A stretch of DNA of 64,000 nucleotides, from positions 12,349,501 through 12,413,500 of the forward strand of contig JALMGJ010000015.1 of NCBI GenBank assembly GCA_023362775.1. Direction: 5' to 3'. The position numbers and the translations under genes are program-made. How positions within the stretch are numbered: position 1 is the first letter of the stretch; each line of letters opens with the position of its first letter. The notes below the pieces were generated by a model, which saw only the letters and a list, made by a program, of their open reading frames with translations, did not search any database and was not told the origin of the DNA. Of the stretch, positions 56,988 through 64,000 are shown in pieces. This DNA comes from Charina bottae. Its lineage: Eukaryota; Chordata; Lepidosauria; Squamata; Charinaidae.

Positions 56988-57485
56988 CTAATTTAATGGT
57001 CAAAGTGTGAACAGTCAGGGGAGCTTCAGAAAAATTCTGTGTCACATAAAAATTATACCTTCATTAGCAGCATCTACCACAGTGACTCCAAAGTACCACT
57101 GAAAGAAATCTAAGAATAAGGTAGAAAAAGATGAGGCACTTTTGAGAAACAGGGAGATAGAGCAAATATGGAAGTTCTGAGGAGATAGATCTTTCTACAG
57201 GCACCTGTTGTTGGGGGAGGGGGTGAAAAAGTCAAAATGGTGGCCAGAACTACACCATCAAAGGCCTACCCATTTTTATATGCTTTTTGTGTGTGACATA
57301 TATATATAAAAAAGGGAGGGGGGTTGATCACACAGTCACAGACACAATTTTGATTTTTTTGTGTGTGTGTGTGATTCCATCCACAGAGATGCCTGGATTT
57401 CCCCCTTTTTTGCAGCACACCAGGGAATCCTTTGCTCTGTGTGTGAGTGTGTGTGTGTGTGTGCATGAGTGTGCATGCACACACC
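56988..57485. other. Non-coding DNA with TG repeats
   Basis: (TG)n runs at 57360-57373 and 57438-57463. The His/Thr-rich minus-strand frame across them is a repeat artefact. Confidence 0.5.
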
Positions 57486-57660
57486 TTTAAGTCAGTCTTA
57501 ACTCCTGGTGACTTCCTGGACAAGACGTGGTTTCCCATTGCCTCCTTCTTGTGGCTGAGTGGGAACGACTGGCCCAAAGTCACCCAGCTGGCATCGTATT
57601 TAAGGCTGTTGCGAAACTCACAGTCTCCTGATTTCTAGCCTGGTGTCTTTTAACCACTAC
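57486..57660 (-). mobile_element. tRNA-derived SINE (second family)
   Basis: Antisense copy with 'AGTCTTAACTCCTGGTGACTTCCTGGACAAG', 'GGCCCAAAGTCACCCAGCTGG' and 'CAGTCTCCTGATTTCTAGCCTGGTGTCTTTTAACCACTACAAACTG'. Diverged; target duplication not identified. Confidence 0.68.
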
Positions 57661-59107
57661 AAACTGTCTCTCTTTGCCCTTTTACTATTTTTATAAGCAA
57701 GAATATTTTTATGCTTATTACTATTTTTTTTTAATTTCTTTTTTCGCCTTGATCTATCTGGGATTATATTGGCTTTTTCCATCATAGAAGTTTAATATTT
57801 TAGGTTTTGAATAATGTCCTCATTAATCATTTCTTACAAGTCTGAGATGTTCATCTTATAGGTTTTTTTTACAAACAGAACACATTGAAAACTGACTATA
57901 CATTCGCCTACATACACATACACACACACACAAGACCCGAATTCTCCCTGATTAAAACCTAGTGACAAAGAATTGGATGGATCAGATATATTTTTGTGGC
58001 ACCTCTAAATTGGCTAGGGGAGCAGCTATTTTAACGAAGAAGCAGTTCCTGACCCCTTTATAAAAACTATTTAGTTCCAAATCAAAATTTAAATATTTCA
58101 GCACTCAGTTAAGGATACACTTTTTTCCAGGTAATACATGGATTACAATCTTGGAACTTTGTTTTGAGTCAATAATTTAACTCTGGTCTGTGTGGGGTAT
58201 TTTTTTTCTCCCTCAATGATTTAAGTTACTGCTTTAGATTGTTTTGTTTTAATCAATCCCCCTCAGGTAACAGAGCTCCCGAATCAATCTCTCAAGACTG
58301 AATCATGCTTTTGCTCTTAATTTACATTCTCTGTTTCATATGGAAGTTGGAAGAACATTCAATTTTTCAGGTAATCGCTGGATTCAGAAAATTGTTATTG
58401 CTCTCTTATTTGGTTACCCTGAATGCTTTTCCCCATCCTGAATTTATTTAGACAATTTAACTTACTGCTTACTGATTCAATCATCAACTCTTAATTATTA
58501 GCACATACCCACATGATTTCCTATTCTAGATACTCCTGGAAAACCATGCGGAAATGAACAGCTGCTGCCTATAGATGTAATAACATAAGAAAAGATATAT
58601 TGCCCAGAAAATGCCAGTAAAATAGATTCTCTGAATTAATCTTTTTTCATTCCCTGCCTGACCAAAGAGTGTTTGATGAGGAGCAACCTTTGATATTGTA
58701 ATAGGAAGTATTCAATTTGCATCCCTTCTTCTGTAGTCCACATTTCCAATATCCTCAACTTCTGTCTTTTGTCTCCTAGATTGCCTCTGTGTTACCACCT
58801 CTCTTGCTTCTTTCCAAACCCTTCTAAAAATCCAGCTTTGGATTTTGCTTTCCATCCAAATGTTAAGGAAGGTTGAGAGTACGTAATTGTCTCCCTGTTA
58901 TTATTTTTGTACTAAATTTGAAAATTTTAGCATTTTCCTACACGTTGAATCTGCTGTTTTGAACTTTCAGCTTTCTGTTGCTACCTTCCCTGGGGAACTG
59001 CCTATTATCATACTTTCACTTGTGTAAATATGTCTCGGAACTTTTCCATTAACTCCCACTTTCGCTGGTTAAGTACCTAGGGGGCGCCATAATTTACTGC
59101 GTGAGAC
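57661..59107. other. Non-coding AT-rich DNA
   Basis: Nothing recognised, though the last 100 bases (…GGGGGCGCCATAATTTACTGCG) before the ORF at 59108 are GC-richer and might be its 5' leader. Confidence 0.45.
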
Positions 59108-59566
59108 ATGGAGGATTTCAATCAGACTTCTTCAGATTTTCTTCGAGACTTTAAACAGATTCTTTTTGATTCCTGTCAAGCTTTTATGCAAGGCATTCAG
59201 TACATTGTGGAAAATATGAGGTCTAGAATGTGTCATCTGGTTGGGGATGTTGTGGAAGAAATTGAAGAGCTTAACAATGATAGAAATGTTTCTTCTAATA
59301 GCGAGATCGGGGCTTCTGTTGAAATGCTAGATGAAGATTGGATAGTCAAGTTGAAGAAGGGACAGATCGAGTTGCAAGCCATAAGTGAAATTGATTTTCT
59401 GATGGAATGTTATGGAAAACAAGGGGTTATTATTTATGGGAGGCTTTCTGCTGAGAAGTCGGAGTTTTTAAGGGGGGCAGTTGGGCTGTCTGATTTCTTT
59501 ATGATAAAAGCTCTCTGTGTATTGTGGGGATATGTAAATGCTCTGGTTTATTTTGAAGTGGGGTAA
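59108..59566 (+). CDS. Unassigned 152-codon ORF
   Basis: I do not recognise a family with confidence. The ATG has a strong context (G at -3, G at +4). The protein starts with an amphipathic, Phe-rich helix (MEDFNQTSSDFLRDFKQILF), followed by a predicted helical/coiled region with many Glu and Asp residues (about residues 30-60), a basic-acidic middle and a hydrophobic C-terminus (ALCVLWGYVNALVYF). Two AATAAA signals follow the stop at 59644-59649 and about 59658. The Phe/Asp-rich start and coiled-coil recall ORF1 proteins of vertebrate L1-type LINEs, but no RNA-binding core follows. It may be a truncated retroelement ORF1, a retrocopy or chance. Confidence 0.35.
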   Translation: MEDFNQTSSDFLRDFKQILFDSCQAFMQGIQYIVENMRSRMCHLVGDVVEEIEELNNDRNVSSNSEIGASVEMLDEDWIVKLKKGQIELQAISEIDFLMECYGKQGVIIYGRLSAEKSEFLRGAVGLSDFFMIKALCVLWGYVNALVYFEVG

Positions 59567-60667
59567 GGGTTTAAGAATATGTATTTGGATTGCTTCTAGG
59601 GCTTGTTTGACTTCATTCATCTTTAATGATTTGGATTAAGATTAATAAAGTATAATAATAAATGCTTGTTTTTAGGCTTAATATGACTAAGATTATTATA
59701 ATTGTTGTATTATTAATTATAATGGCAGACAATTTATATGTTTTTTAGTTTTATTTTTATTATAGTAGACAGAAATGTATAGAATAGTAGTAGGAAGGAA
59801 ATAATTAAATAAATGTTATCTTTGGGGGGAAGTGGATTAGGAGGTGTGTGTGTGTGTGTGTGTGTGTATAATATACTAATATTAATGTATAATATTATAA
59901 TATAATAATATAATATAATAATGTGATTTTGGTTTAATATAGAGTAAGGGATTGATTATGGAAAATTTGTTGTATATCCTTGCTGTTAAAAGTCGAAAGT
60001 CACCTCTTCTTGTAATTGTAAAAAAAAAATTATCTTGTGCTTTCACACTTTTTTAGTTTTCTCTTTTTTCTTTTTGTAGTTTTTTGCTTTTTTGTAGTTT
60101 TTATCTTTGTCTTGAATTTCATAAAATTCTTATTTAAAAAACCCAAAAAACCTGAATTATCTCCTTGCACGCAAAATATGCATCATCTTGCCTTGTTTTC
60201 CACTTGTATCATTTCTACAGGTGAGCTAAACTTTCTTAGATGTTTCTTTTCCCAAGATTTTTCTCCCAGGCCCAGTGAAAAGGACAGTTGTGTAGAATGG
60301 TCTCTAAATATTCATGACTATTTTTAAATTTGCCATAATAAATGCCACTGACAGGGTGGTTCCTGGGTCAAGGAAAGTGGCTGAGTCTGTGCCAAGGTCA
60401 TGGATTTTTTTTTTTTAAGAGAGTGCAAAAAAAGAAAATGCTGGTTAATGTGGAGTGAAGCCTGCCAAGTCCAGAGATTCCAGCCCTACAACAAGGAGGA
60501 GGACTGGGAGGAAAATCATGGAGCAGCTTGTGAAAATGTGGAAAGACCAGTAGGACAGATTGTTGTGTCTATGGCCATACAGATGCTGGACAATGGAACT
60601 TTGTGAGTTAAAGGCTTTGGTGGGCAACAAGATCACCATGAGAAAAAACTCACAAATGTTCCAGTAT
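59567..60667. other. AT-rich non-coding DNA
   Basis: Contains (TG)n at about 59845-59868 and a TAATATAATA-rich block to 59925. The 68-codon frame at 60400-60606 has no domain. Confidence 0.5.
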
Positions 60668-60675
60668 CAATAAGG

Positions 60676-60907
60676 CAGGGGTAGGCAACGTCAGGCCCGC
60701 CTAAGGACCGCGGGGCTCCCGCCTGCAAACCCCACCCCTTCCACGTGATTGGCTCCTGCACGCAAGCCCCGCCCCCCAGTGCTTGTGATTGGCTCCTGCC
60801 CGCAAAATCCAGCCCCCGGTCTGCAGAAATCCCAGAAACCCCACCCCCCGATCCCCAGTTATAAATATCCAAATCGTCCTTGGCAGAAAACAGGTTCCCC
60901 ACCCCTG
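60676..60907. mobile_element. Small non-autonomous hAT-type element (232 bp)
   Basis: Starts CAGGGGTAGGCAACGTCAGGCCCG and ends AAAACAGGTTCCCCACCCCTG, inverted relatives; CAATAAGG flanks both sides exactly (60668-60675, 60908-60915). The interior contains repeated GTGATTGGCTCCTGC and CCCGCCCCC blocks similar in style to those in the element at 20311-20489. Confidence 0.88.
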
Positions 60908-60915
60908 CAATAAGG

Positions 60916-61417
60916 AGATATTGAGATAAGGAGGGGAAGAAGATGCCATAATAGAGCACAGGAGAAAGAGAGTTGAGAGGGAGGGAAATTAAGTAGGTTA
61001 GGACTTGATTTCTTATACTATATGTCTATATATACTATTTTGTACTTACTGGTTTTATAAATTATATTTTGACTTGTATATAAGATTAGCTCACACTAAT
61101 TTATTAGCATAAGTATCTTAGTGTCTAGAATAAAATCCCTCATTTCCTTAAGGACTGGCTGTGTGTGTGTCTGTATCAGCTCCTATCCTGACACACCATC
61201 CAACAATAACTAAAATAAGTATTTTTAAAAAAAAAGATAGATCCTAGTGCTGCGCATACATCAAAAATGATGCAGAAATAGTGCTTTGGAACTCACACTA
61301 GCACAGCACCTCACCGTTACTCATTAAAGCAGTCACATCTTTCCTCAGAGGTCTGCAGAATGTGAAAAAAAAACTTTAAGAGTATGTATTTACTTAGTAT
61401 TTATTAATAAGAGTATT
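60916..61417. other. Non-coding DNA, possible LTR-like end
   Basis: 'AATAAAATCCCTCATTTCCTTAAGGACTGGCTGTGTGTGTGTCTGTATCAGCTCCTATCCTGACACA' (61130-61195) looks like a polyadenylation signal followed by an LTR-style CA end, but I find no matching start. Confidence 0.35.
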
Positions 61418-61426
61418 TATTTACTT

Positions 61427-61764
61427 TAAGGGGCGTGGTGGCTCAGCAGGCAAGACGCCAGGCTTGTTAATCGGAAGATCGCAGGTTCGGAGGTTTGAAT
61501 CCCTAGCCCCGCATGATGGAGTGAGCTCCCGCACTAGCCCCAGCTCTTGCCAACCTAGCAATTCTAAAGCATGCAAATGCAAGTAAATTAATAGGTACCA
61601 CTTCGGTGGGTAGGTAACAGCATTCCGCGCTCGTCATGCCAGCCATGTGACCGTGGAAGCATCTTCGGACAACGCTGGCTCTTCGTCTAACAAACGGAGA
61701 TGAGCACCGGCCTCTAGAGTCGGACACAACTGCACAGATGTGCGGGGGGAACCTTTACCTTTAC
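61427..61764 (+). mobile_element. Sauria-type SINE
   Basis: Sense copy, GGGGCGTGGTGGCTCAGCAGG head to AACCTTTACCTTTAC tail, flanked by TATTTACTT at 61418-61426 and 61765-61773. Confidence 0.92.
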
Positions 61765-61773
61765 TATTTACTT

Positions 61774-63246
61774 AGAGTCACAATCTTTCAGAATTGCTCA
61801 CTTCCAACCCCCAACCCCACTTGGGTCTTGGACTCTAACCCCTGCCACTGCTTACAGCTAACACAGTTTTGGAGCCAACCAAAGTGTGGTCCACTGACCA
61901 CAGTATTTCCAGAGGAAACTAATCTTGGAGAACTCTTGTCCTAGATTTTTTTTTAACTGGTTGGAAAAAGGATGAACTCTAAGCAATCTATTGAAGTATA
62001 TATTTTAGCATGCACTGACATGCATATATTTGCACTCACTTTCCCCTAACATCTTTTTTTTTTTGTATACCATCTTCCCAGTTGTATACATTTTTTGATC
62101 ACAAAAGTGTGAAAGCCAAAGCATGATTGCATTCCAGCTTCTCTTTTAGTTCAAGAAATGCAAATCAGACAGGGTTGTATTAATCTGAAAACCAAACAAA
62201 TATCACACTGTATGAAGCAAGGATGCTTAGCAGCTCCTCTTCCTCCTTTGGGGCGACAAGAATGATAATTAGTAGCTGGAAGGAAAGTGGTTCTCTGCTG
62301 GATCTGGATCTAAGCATACTTGTATTCAGTCTTCTTTTATTTGTTGGACTAGCAGACTAAAACTGCAGTCCCGGTGCTGTTCTGTTCTTCATTGATTCAG
62401 AGAATACTTGCATATACACTTTTTTTAAAAACCCTAAATTGTCTGTCTGTAAATGGAGTTACCAATCACCAAGATCTTTGTGTACCATTTCACTGCATGG
62501 CTACTTCTATTTTCTATTAGCACTTTAGAGCGGCTTCAGAATTAATGTGACAGAAGGAAAAGAACTTTTCTCAATCTTGCATTATGCCCTTGGCTTGACT
62601 GTCCTTTTTGCTATGGCATTATATTAGGCTTTCAATCAAACCAGCTACAACTCAGGACTTATGCCTTTATCTTACACCAAGAAAAAACATCCTTGTATTC
62701 AGCCTTCCCCAGCTTATACCTTGGAAAATCTTCACACTCTTGGTTCAGAACGTTTTCTTGAACATTCAGGTTTCAAACACATCCACACATAACTTCATGC
62801 CTCATAAAGAATGAAGTATTGTTCTTTAAAAACTTTCTTTCAATTGAAAATAAAATTCTCTGTCACTGCATTCATGGTATTATTTTCCTACTGAAATGGT
62901 CTAATAACTCTTTATGACATTTCTGCAAGATAGACAGACAGACAGACAGATATTTGGGAGGGGGAGGAGGGAGAGAATTTGATGATACAGGTCCCCAACT
63001 TTTTAAATAAAATTTTTAGATTTGTAAATTAATTTGATAAGATAAAATCCACAATAACTTCATTTCATAGGCAAGGACACATTTTTGACTGATGGGGCCG
63101 AGGCTGTAGAACACACTATTTTATTTGGAAAATTATTTTGATTCTGCTGTGAGAAAACTAATTTATTATTGGTGAAATGACTTCCAGGTAATGCTAGGTA
63201 AGATAATAAATAAATGCTGATGGTTCACTATTATTTATGCTTATAT
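61774..63246. other. Non-coding DNA
   Basis: A short (GACA)n run at about 62933-62951; nothing else recognised. Confidence 0.5.
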
Positions 63247-63258
63247 AACTGTACAATA

Positions 63259-63586
63259 ATGGGGCGCGATGGCTCAGTGGTTAAGACGCCAGGCTTGTCA
63301 ATCGGAAGGTCAGTGGTTCAAGACCCGAGTGCCATGTGACGGAGTGAGCTCCCGCACTCGCCTCAACTCTTGCCAACCTAGCAATTCGAAAGCATGCAAA
63401 TGCAAGTAGATGAATAGGTACCACTTTGGTGGGTAGGTAACAGCGTTCCGCGCGCGTCATGCCAGCCACATGACTGCGGAAGCGTCTTCGGACAGCGCTG
63501 GCTCTTCGGCTAAGAAACTGAGATGAGCAGCGGCCCCTAGAGTCGGACATGACTGTGCAGGGGAAAACCTTTACCTTTACTTTACT
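63259..63586 (+). mobile_element. Sauria-type SINE, diverged
   Basis: Sense copy flanked by AACTGTACAATA (63247-63258) and AATTGTACAATA (63587-63598), 11 of 12 identical. The B box (GGTTCAAGACC) is altered from GGTTCGAATCC, so this copy probably lacks an active promoter. Confidence 0.9.
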
Positions 63587-63598
63587 AATTGTACAATA

Positions 63599-64000
63599 TA
63601 TTGATCTATTACATAATATAATTGTGTTATATGTTGATTGAAAATTACAAAGTTGCTTACATTAAAAGTCATATAAAGCAACACACAAATTAAAAAAACC
63701 CTACTATAAACTACTAACAAAAGTTATTGGCAAACACAGCTCTTGTTCCTTTTTTTCCCACCAGAAGGTTTTTTACCCACCAGTGAGTTTCTTGCACCAG
63801 TCAACTCAATCACATCCATTTATTTTGGCTGTCTCATGCTTTTTTTCCTACTTATGGTTAGGTTTAGGGTTATTGACTGATGGTTGACAGTTATCTCTGC
63901 AACATGCCATAATCACAACAAGGATATCACACCAATCAATTATGTCCCTGGCTGGCAAAAACGTTTTGGACATGAGATTTAAACATCGGTGGTGGGCAAA
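63599..64000. other. Non-coding DNA
   Basis: Nothing recognised. Confidence 0.5.

Noticed and set aside
57266..57583. His/Thr-rich minus-strand frame
   Set aside because: Produced by TG/CA repeats and a SINE.

Overview
The window is repeat-rich, AT-rich vertebrate nuclear DNA, and the mix of repeats points to a squamate reptile (lizard or snake). It holds six well-bounded tRNA-derived SINEs of the Sauria type plus one partial copy, two different lineages of BovB (RTE) LINE, L2-type LINEs, an R4-clade LINE, Penelope-like insertions, many small hAT elements and a gammaretrovirus-like provirus. I recognise no host exon. The window looks like an intergenic or intronic stretch whose structure is almost wholly set by mobile DNA.

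Layout. 1-9.9 kb: unique AT-rich DNA with four small hAT-type elements (three with 8-bp target duplications), a LINE tail, a Sauria SINE and a 151-bp Penelope-like insertion. 9.9-11.8 kb: a young 5'-truncated BovB and two SINEs. 13.7-16.9 kb: two Tc1-type transposons in tandem, both carrying the same transposase frameshift. 17-19 kb: an antisense L2 LINE. 20-27.4 kb: a hAT element, old L2 tails, microsatellites and a 500-bp inverted-repeat retroelement. 29.1-32.9 kb: two antisense BovB copies, one essentially full length. 35-36.6 kb: a Sauria SINE and another SINE whose interior has expanded into a ~101-bp minisatellite. 39.2-46.0 kb: a provirus with paired 906-bp LTRs, a tRNA-Pro type primer site, a gag start, the last part of integrase and env remnants, but no other pol that I can find. 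It sits between an ATT microsatellite and an R4 LINE. 49-50.4 kb: an L2 copy split by a 248-bp solo LTR and other repeats. 52.4-53.8 kb: a three-layer nest (a hAT element and a Sauria SINE inside a Penelope-like element). 55.3-57 kb: two arms of a ~425-bp inverted duplication. 59.1 kb: an unassigned 152-codon ORF. 60.7-63.6 kb: one more hAT element and two Sauria SINEs.

No genes act together as an operon or pathway. The functional relations are those of mobile DNA: 3' tails of Sauria SINEs are known to resemble BovB, which supplies a plausible RT source for them; the provirus probably needed its enzymes from another virus; and nested insertions give a relative chronology. Coordinates of insertions flanked by target-site duplications were read directly and should be good to a base or two. 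Family names rest on motif recognition, without a database search.
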